The notes under the pieces were generated by a model, which made no database searches, was not told where the DNA came from, and was given only the letters and a program-made list of their open reading frames with translations. Shown here one piece after another: positions 18,083 to 26,125 of a stretch of DNA of 39,417 bases. How positions within the stretch are numbered: position 1 is the first letter of the stretch; each line of letters opens with the position of its first letter. Position numbers and translations under genes: made by a program. The stretch is from Shewanella sp. Its GTDB lineage: Bacteria > Pseudomonadota > Gammaproteobacteria > Enterobacterales > Shewanellaceae. The stretch spans positions 1 through 39,417 of the forward strand of contig NZ_JABSSM010000039.1 of NCBI RefSeq assembly GCF_013214165.1, read 5' to 3'.

Positions 18083-18107
18083 AGGCGAACTGAGTTTCGC
18101 CTTTTTT
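18083..18107 (+). terminator. Rho-independent terminator
   Basis: AGGCGAA, loop CTGAG, TTTCGCCT followed by six Ts, 36 bases after the stop of the acidic membrane protein. Confidence 0.9.
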
Positions 18108-18148
18108 ATTGGCTCTTGTTAACTGTTAAGAGCGTTTCTGGAGTTATT

Positions 18149-18448
18149 ATGGGATTTCGTAAGTTAGTTTTATTTGGGCTGTTGTTTTCATCTTTGACCG
18201 CTTGTACACAAAGCCCAGAGTGGACCTTATTCTATTATGCCGAGGCTACAGAGATCCCTCAGGGAGCCGTGCAAAGTAAAAATATCTCAGGTTATTACGC
18301 CGAAATAGACCAGTGTCTGATGAAGGGGGCTGGCATGGTAAAGGTCAGTGATTCGGGACAAGGCCGCTATCAATGCGGTCTGCAATGTGTCACAACCCAA
18401 GATAAGGGGTTAAGTTGCAAGGAATTTGTTGATAAACCGGTATTTTAA
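18149..18448 (+). CDS. Small lipoprotein, unknown function
   Basis: 99 residues. The ATG at 18149 is preceded by CTGGAG at suitable spacing; the frame is open 11 codons further up without support. A type II signal peptide ends in the lipobox LTAC, with Cys19 as the lipidated residue. The mature part (about 80 residues) has four cysteines (DQC, YQCGLQC, LSC) that could form two disulfides. This is consistent with the nearby dsbA, though that is not evidence of partnership. No family recognised. Confidence 0.8.
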   Translation: MGFRKLVLFGLLFSSLTACTQSPEWTLFYYAEATEIPQGAVQSKNISGYYAEIDQCLMKGAGMVKVSDSGQGRYQCGLQCVTTQDKGLSCKEFVDKPVF

Positions 18449-18580
18449 TCAAGTTAATTTATGACAGTGCCGAGAAGTGTTGCCTGCTTGCTATTTTAAG
18501 CTTGAAATCTTATATGTTACCCAATCCTCATCGTCTATTTACCGAGTAGCTCTTCATCCGTTTTTACAGAGACAATATTA

Positions 18581-18874
18581 ATGAAGTTAGAATCATTACA
18601 ACTAGATCAAGTTGCAAACAGCTTGTCTATACAAGCCCAAATCGACTTTGAGCAGTTTCATCTTTTTGCTGAGCCGCTAGCGGCTGCCATGGATGCCAGA
18701 GTCGTAGAGCGCCATGATGGCGCCGATAGGCATCAATGGTTACTTATATTTGAAGGTACCCATATGCAACTCAATTATGAGTTCTATGCTGATATCTGCT
18801 GGCTCAATGTTGAGAATGAAGCCGAGTTTGAGGTGCTAGAGTATTTAGCTGGCTTGTTGAGGAGATTATTATGA
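18581..18874 (+). CDS. Small conserved protein upstream of srkA (DUF3630-like)
   Basis: 97 residues with no signal peptide or membrane segment: an alternating beta/alpha pattern (LSIQAQIDFEQFHLFAEPL, HQWLLIFEGTHMQLNYEFY, DICWLNVENEAEFEVLEYL). From memory it fits the short gammaproteobacterial family DUF3630; I am not certain of the number. Its stop overlaps the srkA start (ATGA, 18871-18874), so the two are translationally coupled and co-transcribed. The function is unknown. Confidence 0.8.
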   Translation: MKLESLQLDQVANSLSIQAQIDFEQFHLFAEPLAAAMDARVVERHDGADRHQWLLIFEGTHMQLNYEFYADICWLNVENEAEFEVLEYLAGLLRRLL

Positions 18875-19875
18875 GTCTAGTTCAAACAGGATCTGGGTTA
18901 CATTACCAAGCATTAACTCCAGATCTTATCTTAGATGCGATCGAAAGCTTAGATATATTTCCAGAAACAGGATTATTAGCACTCAATAGTTATGAGAATC
19001 GCGTGTATCAGTTTCGTTGTGATACAGGTGTGCGTTATGTGGTGAAATTTTATCGCCCTGAGCGTTGGAGTAATGCCCAGATCCAGGAAGAGCATGACTT
19101 TTCCCAGGCGTTATTCGATGAAGAGATACCGATCGCGACGCCATTGATCATCAATGACCGCTCATTGCATGAGTATAAAGGCTTCAGGTTTGCCCTGTTT
19201 CCCTCCATAGGCGGTCGTGCGTTTGAGGTGGATAACTTAGAGCAGTTAGAGGCCGCAGGGCGCTTTATTGGGCGTATCCATCAATATTCGAAGCAGGGAC
19301 AGTTTGCCCATCGAGATCTGGTGAACCCACAAGTCTTAGGGGATGAATCTCTGCTCTGGTTGAAGGAGTCGGGGCATGTACCCTCATCCTTGGTATTACC
19401 CTATTTCACTATTGTCGAACAAGTATTGGATAAATCGAAGCAGATCTGGGAGCAGCAGAGTCCCAAGCATATACGTTTGCATGGGGATCTTCATCCGGGT
19501 AATATCTTGTGGACTCCCGATGGTCCAGGATTTGTCGATCTCGATGATGCGCGCACGGGGCCGGCAATTCAAGATCTGTGGATGATGATCACCGGTGATA
19601 GCTCACAGAGGCAACTTCAGTTAGAGATCTTGCTGGAAGCTTACCAAGAGTTTTGTGAGTTTGATGCTAATGAGTTAAAGCTGATTGAGCCATTAAGAGC
19701 TATGCGCATGTTGCACTACAATGCTTGGCTCAGTCGTCGCTGGGAAGATCCGGCATTCCCGATGAATTTTCCCTGGTATGCAGAGGAGAGATATTGGGAG
19801 CAGCAGATCCTCTCGTTTAAGGAGCAATTGGCAGTCCTGAATGAGCCAGCACTGAGTTTAATTCCAGGGTATTGA
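18871..19875 (+). CDS. srkA: Stress response kinase A (SrkA/YihE/RdoA)
   Basis: 334-residue APH-fold Ser/Thr protein kinase. Visible: N-lobe lysine in VVKFYRPERWS (Lys59), FRFALFPSIGGR hinge region, catalytic loop HGDLHPGN (204-211; Asp206, Asn211) and metal-binding FVDLDDA (Asp223). In E. coli this kinase (RdoA/YihE) protects stressed cells and lies directly upstream of dsbA under Cpx control, the same order as here. The length matches the family (about 330). It overlaps the upstream small gene by four bases. dsbA follows after 135 bases without a clear terminator, so partial read-through is likely. No CpxR box was confidently identified. Confidence 0.95.
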   Translation: MSLVQTGSGLHYQALTPDLILDAIESLDIFPETGLLALNSYENRVYQFRCDTGVRYVVKFYRPERWSNAQIQEEHDFSQALFDEEIPIATPLIINDRSLHEYKGFRFALFPSIGGRAFEVDNLEQLEAAGRFIGRIHQYSKQGQFAHRDLVNPQVLGDESLLWLKESGHVPSSLVLPYFTIVEQVLDKSKQIWEQQSPKHIRLHGDLHPGNILWTPDGPGFVDLDDARTGPAIQDLWMMITGDSSQRQLQLEILLEAYQEFCEFDANELKLIEPLRAMRMLHYNAWLSRRWEDPAFPMNFPWYAEERYWEQQILSFKEQLAVLNEPALSLIPGY

Positions 19876-20010
19876 GGCTCGTGACTTGTTTGAGCTCTCA
19901 TTTTGTAACAGAAAAATGAACTAATGCTCTTGAGGTACACTCGAAAGAACATTATGTTATTCACCAAATTATTAAGATCACGCTGCGTAACGCGCGCACA
20001 AGGAATCATC

Positions 20011-20622
20011 ATGAAAAAAGCACTATTGATTGCTCTAGCTCTATTAATGGCCCCTATGGCTGCCATGGCTGTAGATTATGAAGAGGGGGTTCACTACACA
20101 GTGATCAATCAGGGGCCCGCGACGGCTAAGCCTGAAATTACCGAGTTTTTCTCATTCTTTTGTGGCCATTGCTACAATTTCTCTAAGACAGAAGTACCTA
20201 AAATTAAGGCAAACCTTCCTGAAGGCGTGGTCTTTAAACAGAATCATGTGGAATTCATCGGTAGAGAGATGGGCGTCGAGTTTTCTCGTGCCTTCGCCGT
20301 TGCGCATCAGTTAAGAGTCGAAGATAAGATAGAGAAGGCCATTTTCGCTGCTATTCATGACAAGAAGCAACGCTTCACTAATCGTGATGACGTGCGTAAG
20401 TTATTTATCGCTAACGGTGTAGAGGGTAAGACCTTCGATGCCGCAGCGGATTCATTTATGGTCAGCGCACAGATGTCACAGATGCAGCGTGCCACGACTA
20501 ACGCCAAGATCTCAGGTGTACCAACGCTGGTGGTCAATGGTAAGTACCGTGTCGAGACTGGCGCTATCAAGTCCTATGATGAGCTGCTCGATATCGCCTA
20601 CTACCTGACTTCGATGAAATAA
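20011..20622 (+). CDS. dsbA: Periplasmic thiol:disulfide oxidoreductase DsbA
   Basis: 203 residues: signal peptide 1-20 (ending AMA), thioredoxin fold with inserted helical domain. The active site FFCGHCYN has Cys51 and Cys54, and the cis-proline loop is SGVPTLVV. It introduces disulfides into secreted proteins and is reoxidised by DsbB. The dipeptide between the cysteines is Gly-His (as in eukaryotic PDI) and not the Pro-His of E. coli DsbA, which should influence redox potential. AAGGA sits seven bases before the ATG at 20011; a 29-codon upstream extension has no support. Terminator at 20652. Confidence 0.95.
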   Translation: MKKALLIALALLMAPMAAMAVDYEEGVHYTVINQGPATAKPEITEFFSFFCGHCYNFSKTEVPKIKANLPEGVVFKQNHVEFIGREMGVEFSRAFAVAHQLRVEDKIEKAIFAAIHDKKQRFTNRDDVRKLFIANGVEGKTFDAAADSFMVSAQMSQMQRATTNAKISGVPTLVVNGKYRVETGAIKSYDELLDIAYYLTSMK

Positions 20623-20651
20623 GCTTATTGCAGCAGTCATAAGTTTACCCT

Positions 20652-20676
20652 AAAGGAGCCTAAAGGCTCCTTTTTT
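20652..20676 (+). terminator. Rho-independent terminator after dsbA
   Basis: AAAGGAGCC, loop TAAA, GGCTCCTTTTTT, 30 bases beyond the dsbA stop. Confidence 0.92.
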
Positions 20677-20983
20677 GTGTCTGGAACACTTATGCCGGTT
20701 GACCATGGATGGTAAACAACCGGCTTTGTGTCTGGACTGCTCGTAATAAAGAGCTATGCCGATTGCCCACGGGCAATTGATGTTTTGCCTGAGGGCTTTC
20801 TTACCCTGTCTCGGGCTAAGGTTTAAAACTCGAAACTGTCTCAGCCTGAATGTGAGCCTTATGGATGGATTCCGGCCATAAGCATGCCGCAATGACACAT
20901 GGCTTTATGAAAATTTTAGCAATTGGGTGCATGAAGGCTTTATGAAGCATTGCTTCACGGTCTTAAACTTAATTTTTAACAGC
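20677..20983. other. Hairpin-rich non-coding stretch
   Basis: No credible gene. It holds several inverted repeats: GCCGGTTG...CAACCGGC around ACCATGGATGGT (20695-20726), GATTGCCC/GGGCAATT (20760-20779), and short GGC/GCC-type pairs further on. The minus-strand 82-codon frame here crosses these palindromes. It resembles the other palindrome-rich spacers in the window in style but is not a copy of them. Confidence 0.4.
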
Positions 20984-21022
20984 ATAAAAAAACCGTATTT
21001 CTTGGTCGCAAGAAATACGGTT
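20984..21022 (-). terminator. Strong minus-strand terminator without an obvious gene
   Basis: A perfect 14-base stem (AACCGTATTTCTTG with CAAGAAATACGGTT) around GTCG, preceded on the plus strand by AAAAAAA, hence a U-run when read on the minus strand. The nearest minus-strand gene upstream is zapB, whose stop is 500 bases away behind an oppositely directed gene. Confidence 0.75.
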
Positions 21023-21110
21023 AACGAGCCATAAGGCTCAGTTTTACCCTGAGTAACCATGCTAATCTAGCAGGGAGTCAATTTGTTGGCAAGCGACAAT
21101 ATAAAAACAC
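20984..21110 (-). ncRNA. Candidate small RNA ending at the 20984 terminator
   Basis: Read on the minus strand, the 80-120 bases before the terminator hold two further hairpin-forming stretches (GAGCC/GGCTC; CTCCCTGC...GCATGG). The only A/T-rich promoter-like sequence further up is TATATT near 21093-21098, without a good -35. No frame begins with a ribosome site. The call rests on the isolated terminator; the 5' end is a guess. Confidence 0.3.
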
Positions 21111-21276
21111 TTGCTAACTATAGGTCTGATAGACAATAAAAAGTTTTACTGTTAGAAATGCAGATTTACTTATTTACAAAATAAACATTTATTAATGAAA
21201 CTCTCATGGTAAAACATGTGTCCAACTCAGAGCTGAATCCCCAAAAAATAAAGCACAGTTATAACAAGGAGGCCAC

Positions 21277-21489
21277 GTGAGAGTTTTTCCTGTCTATGCA
21301 CCAAAGCTTATCGTGAAACATGCGCGTATCTTTTTATCTGGAGTCATATGGGTAAAGGATTTAGGTCGTTTAGAGTTTGATAAAGGGAGGTTTTTATTAC
21401 CAAGGAAGAGCTTACCGCAAGTAAAACAAGCCATTATAGAGCTTAATGAAATAATAGAGGCTCAAACTAGCGAAGCGAAGATGGCTTAA
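21277..21489 (+). CDS. ytfK: YtfK-like protein (DUF1107)
   Basis: 70 residues, similar along its length to E. coli YtfK: VFPVYAPKLIVKHARIFLSG, then VIWVKDLGRLEFDKGRFLLP. YtfK promotes SpoT-dependent (p)ppGpp accumulation during phosphate and fatty-acid starvation; the same role here is inferred from homology. It starts with GTG at 21277, chosen because a perfect AAGGAGG lies four bases upstream (21266-21272) and the family begins there. No operon partner: zapB is convergent 38 bases downstream. Confidence 0.82.
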   Translation: MRVFPVYAPKLIVKHARIFLSGVIWVKDLGRLEFDKGRFLLPRKSLPQVKQAIIELNEIIEAQTSEAKMA

Positions 21490-21527
21490 GTCTTCGCTCA
21501 TGCTATAGAGAGTCTGATCTCTTTGTA

Positions 21528-21731
21528 CTAGCTCACTTCTTCATTGAGCAAGCCAACGAGTCCGGTGACTTTTTCGTTCCAAGAATTAAGATCTTGGCTC
21601 AGTTGTTGGTTTTGTTCTGTAAGGCTAATGCCTTTCTGCTTCTCTTCTTCAAGCTCCATTTTCAATAGCTCAATAGTTTCGAGTGTTGCTTGGATTTTTG
21701 TTTCCAGCTTGGACAGTAGTTCAAGGCTCAT
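21528..21731 (-). CDS. zapB: Cell division protein ZapB
   Basis: 67 residues forming one continuous coiled coil ([20 protein letters not shown], then heptads rich in Leu/Glu/Gln), with the N-terminal MSLE(L/V)..KLE.K pattern and WNEKV near the end typical of ZapB. ZapB binds ZapA and helps to condense and position the FtsZ ring. Slightly shorter than the E. coli protein (about 80). It is convergent with the ytfK-like gene; the 38-base space between them is too short for separate strong terminators. Confidence 0.9.
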   Translation of the reverse strand: MSLELLSKLETKIQATLETIELLKMELEEEKQKGISLTEQNQQLSQDLNSWNEKVTGLVGLLNEEVS

Positions 21732-22026
21732 GGGAGTCCTAATAGTTTCTGGATGGTGTGATTATTCTATCAGCGCAGGGACTGTAGTGAATAGTTAATT
21801 ATGCTCAATGATGAAAAAATTCGTTGAAAATTGAAAGGAAATGGCTTTTTTTTGTATTTGTTGCTTAAGCGTTAGTAAAATAGCTATTTTTTAACGATAG
21901 AAGCCAGATTTTAGCGGTTCACTGTGAGAACGAGGGAGCAGAGTTTATCGCTCAGGGCTAGTGGGTGGGGAGACTTATATCTCTGCAGATCGATGAGGAA
22001 AATTGCAGCTTCAAAGGAACTAGGCA

Positions 22027-22049
22027 TAAAAAAGCCCCTGACGGGGCTC
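22027..22049 (-). terminator. Rho-independent terminator of the outer-membrane protein gene
   Basis: On the minus strand AGCCCC, loop GTCA, GGGGCT then TTTTTTAT, 19 bases beyond the stop at 22067. Confidence 0.9.
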
Positions 22050-22066
22050 TCGTATCAAATACTCGC

Positions 22067-22669
22067 TTAGAAGCGGTAATCGACAGATAGGTAAAGTTGC
22101 TGGCTATCTTGTAGGCTAATTGAACCTGAGCCTACATTATCGTTAGCGGCCGAGACTTCGTAATCTTGCTTCAAGTAACGGTAACCCAGTTCAGTGCTGA
22201 ACTTATCGTTGATCTTGTACATGAAACCTGTTTGGCCACCCCAGACGAAACGGTCCTTCGAGCTTAGCTCATCGGCGTCCGCACTGAAGTGATTCACACC
22301 GGCAGTCGCACCGATAAACCAGTTCAGCTTGTTGCTGTCACCCAGAGCGACTAGGTAGTCATAGGAAATCATGAAGCTCTGCTGTCTAGAAGCGTCATCA
22401 GAGTTGTAAGAATAAGTACCGTACACTCGGTTGCTATCATTCAGATAAGCACCGACACGTAACTCATAAAACTCATTATTTTCAGTTTCTTTAGCTGCCA
22501 TTGAGCCTTGACCTGGCTCAATTGGATTTTCTATTGCTGAGGTATAAGAACCTTTATAGGTATTCTGTTGTGCGCCTACACCACCACCGATGAACCAGTC
22601 TGCTGCCATGGTTGGGGCTGACATAGCTGTGGCGATCACTGCTGCTAATGCTAAGGATTTGATTTTCAT
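22067..22669 (-). CDS. Outer-membrane beta-barrel protein
   Basis: 200 residues: signal peptide 1-22 (ending TMA), then alternating amphipathic strands with Gly/aromatic girdles (WFIGGGVGAQQNTYKG, YELRVGAYL, GTYSYNS, NKLNWFIGATAGVNHF, KFSTELGYRYLKQDYEV) and the outer-membrane end signal LSVDYRF. It fits an eight-stranded OmpA/OmpX-like barrel (outer membrane protein beta-barrel domain). The specific role is unknown. Its 5' region extends into a long intergenic stretch, suggesting regulated expression, but I cannot define the site. Confidence 0.88.
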   Translation of the reverse strand: MKIKSLALAAVIATAMSAPTMAADWFIGGGVGAQQNTYKGSYTSAIENPIEPGQGSMAAKETENNEFYELRVGAYLNDSNRVYGTYSYNSDDASRQQSFMISYDYLVALGDSNKLNWFIGATAGVNHFSADADELSSKDRFVWGGQTGFMYKINDKFSTELGYRYLKQDYEVSAANDNVGSGSISLQDSQQLYLSVDYRF

Positions 22670-23227
22670 AATATGTTCTCACTTATTGAAATTATTGTGA
22701 CTCAAATTTAAGTAACTTATGTTCAGGGGCTTATTAGAGTTAAGCGACTTAAATTTAAGTCATTTGCGTTTCGTTGAGGCCATACTAGTCCGATCAGTCT
22801 GAACGCTAACTGAATGGAATAATAGAACGCTGTATTATTAGAGATTGAATAGCGAGTCGTGCTGTAGTGGTGGAGTTTATATTGCTGATTAATATGGTTT
22901 TAGCTGATGTGTGGTGACGATTTAACTCTTTGATTGTTTTTTTCGTTTTTTGATACATTCTTGAGTCATTTATTAACCGTCAGTCACATTGTTCCCCTGG
23001 TATTTGACATTATTGTTGATAGTAAATGACCTCGTTGAAGGCACAGTAAGTGAATTGGTCTGAGCCTTAGCCGAATATTATTTAGGCATAATTTATCTCG
23101 TTGTTACCGTGTGGAATGCTGAAGGTGTGCGACTTTTTTATAAAGATGAAAGACAAATATATCGGCTTGTTTTTACTCGTCACGTTGATATATTAATTGT
23201 CTGAAATATAACTTAATTGAGGTTGTG
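22670..23227. other. Long divergent intergenic region
   Basis: 558 bases between the outer-membrane protein gene (minus) and the hydrolase gene (plus). It is AT-rich with several promoter-like A/T runs. A short repeat of TTAAATTTAAGT/AAATTTAAG occurs at 22705-22758 (ACTCAAATTTAAGTAACTTATG and GACTTAAATTTAAGTCATTTG, the latter a GACTTAAATTTAAGTC palindrome at 22747-22762), a possible operator upstream of the porin-like gene. No small gene found. Confidence 0.4.
22747..22762. promoter_or_regulatory. 16-bp perfect palindrome upstream of the outer-membrane protein gene
   Basis: GACTTAAATTTAAGTC is a perfect palindrome 78 bases upstream of the start at 22669. A related half, AAATTTAAGTAACTTA, begins at 22705. 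Palindromes at this distance often are repressor or activator operators; no regulator is assignable. Confidence 0.4.
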
Positions 23228-24586
23228 ATGAAGCTGGTTTTTGTTCATGGTTGGAGCGTGACTAGTACTGATACCTATGGTGAGTTACCCCAAGCCTTAA
23301 CTAAGCTAGCCGATCCGGAACTTAAGCTAGACATCCAACATATTCATCTTGGCCGCTATATCAGTTTCAACGACGAGGTGACGTTAGAGGATATTTCAAT
23401 TGCCTTCGAAGCCGCACGCCAAAGAGAGCTGGGTGACGAGACGTTTTCTGTTATCAGTCACTCTACGGGCGGCCCAGTGATCCGTGCCTGGCTTGAACGT
23501 TACTACGGCAAAAGCTTAATCCAAGCGCCCCTCAATCACTTGATCATGTTGGCTCCCGCTAATCATGGCTCGGCCTTAGCTCAGATAGGAAAATCCAGGG
23601 TCAGCAGGCTCAAAGCTTGGTTCGATGGTGTTGAGCCAGGGCAGAGGGTGCTCGATTGGCTTGAATTAGGCAGTGATGGCCAACATGTATTGAATCTAAG
23701 CTGGTTAACTTACAGCTTCAGTGGGGCAGGTATTTACCCTTTTGTGCTCACTGGCGAGACGATAGACACTAGCTTGTATGACTATATGAATAGTTATACT
23801 GCCGAAGTAGGCTCTGACGGTGTGGTGAGAAGCGCCGCAGCGAATATGAACTTCTCATATATACGCCTAAACCAAGAAGTCGAGCTGACTTGTATCGGTT
23901 TTGAAGGTGACTGTGTGAGTCGACTGACTCAGGTTGAATATAAAGTCCCGCTGCAGGAGTGCGCTTTCGAGATCATCCCCAGAGCCAGCCATAGCCAGGG
24001 CGTCATGGGAATAATGGCTTCAGTGACGCGTAAAAATGCCAGTAACAAGAGGGTGGTGGCTTCGATTCTCGAGTGTTTATCTGTTGGGAACAGCAGTCAA
24101 TATGCTGCCGTATCTCAGGCTATGGTGTTGCGTACGGACAAGGCCAAGAAAAAACAGCGTCATAGCATGTTAGTGGTGCGAGTCACGGATGACCTTGGGC
24201 ATAAGGTGACGGATTTCGATTTATACCTGCTCAGTGGGGCTGATTTTAATCCTGGCAAGTTACCTAAAGGCTTTATGCTGGATAAGCAAAAGAATAACCA
24301 AAATGGCAATTGTATTACGCTTTATCTGAATACTAATAAGCTAGAGTCTGTGGCAGAGGGGAAAATTGGTTTTAAAATTGTTCCCAGACCTGACACTGGG
24401 TTCAGCTATTATCGAACTGCCGAATATCATTGCGAACCCAAGCAGGTGAGCCAGTTTATTAAACCGGATCAGACGACACTCGTTGATATCGTGTTGAAAC
24501 GCCATATCCATCAAGAGATCTTCACCTTAATTAACACCGATGCGGCTGGGGCATTCGATTCGCTTGCAGGAATGCAAAAGAATTAA
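23228..24586 (+). CDS. Lipase/esterase-like alpha/beta hydrolase with C-terminal extension
   Basis: 452 residues, no signal peptide. N-terminal alpha/beta-hydrolase: oxyanion motif FVHGWS (5-10), nucleophile Ser79 in VISHSTGGP, then LIMLAPANHGS typical of lipases acting on acyl esters, Asp candidates around residues 150-200, and a His in IPRASHSQG. The last 150 residues (from about HSMLVVRVTDDLGHKVTDFD) form a beta-rich domain that I cannot name. Related cytosolic lipase-like proteins include type VI secretion phospholipase effectors, but no secretion or immunity gene is adjacent here, so that reading is not supported. The ATG at 23228 follows TGAGG; a GTG lies one codon earlier. Confidence 0.75.
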   Translation: MKLVFVHGWSVTSTDTYGELPQALTKLADPELKLDIQHIHLGRYISFNDEVTLEDISIAFEAARQRELGDETFSVISHSTGGPVIRAWLERYYGKSLIQAPLNHLIMLAPANHGSALAQIGKSRVSRLKAWFDGVEPGQRVLDWLELGSDGQHVLNLSWLTYSFSGAGIYPFVLTGETIDTSLYDYMNSYTAEVGSDGVVRSAAANMNFSYIRLNQEVELTCIGFEGDCVSRLTQVEYKVPLQECAFEIIPRASHSQGVMGIMASVTRKNASNKRVVASILECLSVGNSSQYAAVSQAMVLRTDKAKKKQRHSMLVVRVTDDLGHKVTDFDLYLLSGADFNPGKLPKGFMLDKQKNNQNGNCITLYLNTNKLESVAEGKIGFKIVPRPDTGFSYYRTAEYHCEPKQVSQFIKPDQTTLVDIVLKRHIHQEIFTLINTDAAGAFDSLAGMQKN

Positions 24587-24948
24587 ATTATTGCCAGATC
24601 TGCTATCGGCATCTAGTGCGTTAGCTTTCATAGCCGCCGATGTTGACGGTACTCGATTAACGACATTAATAAGCAGCAAGGGCGGTAAATAGACCCCACC
24701 TTAAATGAGGCCTGTTTGATCCTAAGTCTTGCAAAACGAATAAGCCAATACCGCAAGGCTAAGCCTTAGCCCAGAATTATCCGATTCACTGGAATCGCAG
24801 ACCATCAGCTTTATTTGATAAGCACATCGCGATCATATGAGCCGTGATTCCCGCAGAAGGCTGGACCACAGCATTCACAGCCCCATTCTGCTTGACTTTA
24901 GCGCCTCTCATCCATAGTCTGCTTATTCAGTAATCAAGGTGGTATGCA
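24587..24948. other. Intergenic region upstream of ilvE
   Basis: 362 bases with no credible frame. I looked for a leader peptide rich in Ile/Leu/Val codons with an attenuator and did not find one. A weak inverted repeat GGCTAAGCC(TTAG)CC lies near 24760. ATCAAGGTGG before the ilvE ATG is its ribosome site. Confidence 0.4.
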
Positions 24949-26037
24949 ATGCAAATAAACTACAATTTAAAATCTGCGTCTGAGCGCCGTACTGAACAGT
25001 TCGAGCCTAAAGAAAATGTGGGCTTCGGTAACCTCAGAACCGATCATATGTTTTTAATGGATTATCGCGACGGAGAGTGGCGTGATCCAAGAGTTGTACC
25101 CTATGGGCCTTTCCAAATAGCACCCGGTGCCATAGCCCTGCACTACGGTCAATCTGTGTTCGAAGGTGCTAAGGCATTCAAGCATGATGACGATGAGATC
25201 TATACCTTCCGCTTAAACAAAAATGCCGAGCGACTCAATCGTTCGGCCGATATCATCTGTATTCCAGCCCTGGATGAATCGATGCAACTCGAGGCGATTA
25301 ATGCCCTCATAGATGTCGACAGACTCTGGTTTCCAATGCAGGAGGATGCCTGCCTCTATATCAGACCGTTTATCTTCGCTACCGAAGACAGGTTGTCGGT
25401 CAGCCCGAGTGAAGAATACACCTTCTGTGTGATCCTCAGTCCGAGTGGTCCTTATTATTCAGATGGTTTCGACAAGGCGATTCGTTTACTGATCAGTGAG
25501 CGTTTCCATCGCGCCGTGTCCGGTGGAACTGGCGCATCTAAGGCTGCGGGTAACTACGCTGCCTCATTGAAAGCGGGTAAGGCTGCGGCCGAATATGGCG
25601 CCGCTCAGGTCTTGTATCTAGACGCTAACAACAAACAGATCGAAGAAGTCGGCGCGATGAATCACTTCCACGTGCTTAAAGATGGCACTGTGATCATCCC
25701 TACGTTCACCGATACGATTCTTAAGTCGATCACCTCGGAGTCGATTTTGGATCTCGGTGACTTGCTGGGTTGCGTCGTTCGTCAAGAGACTGTGATGCTG
25801 GATAAGTTTATCGCAGATATCGAGTCCGGTGAGATCATCGAGGCAGGAGGCTTTGGTACTGCGGCCGTGGTATCGCCTGTCGGTTCTTACATCTTCGAAG
25901 ATAACCGCATCGTTACTGTGGGAGATGGCCATGTGGGTAAGCATACTCGCCGTATCTACCAGGTATTGACGGATATCCAGAAGGGCAAGATTGAAGGTCC
26001 TCAAGGTTGGATGCAGTTGGTCAATCGAGTTATTTAG
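24949..26037 (+). CDS. ilvE: Branched-chain amino-acid aminotransferase
   Basis: 362 residues, the long (mitochondrial-like, class IV) form of BCAT: FGNLRTDHMFLMDY (27-40), PGAIALHYGQSVFEGAKAF (59-77), PLP lysine Lys198 in TGASKAAGNYAASLKAG, and EEVGAMNHF. It transfers the amino group between glutamate and the oxo-acids of Leu, Ile and Val (last step of synthesis, first of breakdown). Usual length for this form. Monocistronic, with its own terminator at 26061. Confidence 0.94.
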   Translation: MQINYNLKSASERRTEQFEPKENVGFGNLRTDHMFLMDYRDGEWRDPRVVPYGPFQIAPGAIALHYGQSVFEGAKAFKHDDDEIYTFRLNKNAERLNRSADIICIPALDESMQLEAINALIDVDRLWFPMQEDACLYIRPFIFATEDRLSVSPSEEYTFCVILSPSGPYYSDGFDKAIRLLISERFHRAVSGGTGASKAAGNYAASLKAGKAAAEYGAAQVLYLDANNKQIEEVGAMNHFHVLKDGTVIIPTFTDTILKSITSESILDLGDLLGCVVRQETVMLDKFIADIESGEIIEAGGFGTAAVVSPVGSYIFEDNRIVTVGDGHVGKHTRRIYQVLTDIQKGKIEGPQGWMQLVNRVI

Positions 26038-26060
26038 TCACTGACCAATCTATAAAATGT

Positions 26061-26088
26061 AACAAGGCGCCATATGGCGCCTTGTTTG
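26061..26088 (+). terminator. Rho-independent terminator after ilvE
   Basis: AACAAGGCGCC, loop ATAT, GGCGCCTTGTT then TGTGTTT, 24 bases after the stop. Symmetric, so it may also serve the convergent lipoprotein gene ending at 26126. Confidence 0.88.
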
Positions 26089-26125
26089 TGTTTGGATTTA
26101 CCATTAAATATTAATCACTAAGCTG

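Noticed and set aside
20620..21270. Spot 42 RNA
   Set aside because: The known dsbA-polA neighbourhood prompted a check; the conserved 5' sequence of Spot 42 is absent.
23228..24586. Calling the hydrolase a type VI effector
   Set aside because: No VgrG, PAAR, adaptor or immunity gene nearby; family resemblance alone is not enough.
24587..24948. Branched-chain amino-acid attenuator or leader peptide before ilvE
   Set aside because: No short frame with Ile/Leu/Val-rich codons and no terminator/antiterminator pair is visible.
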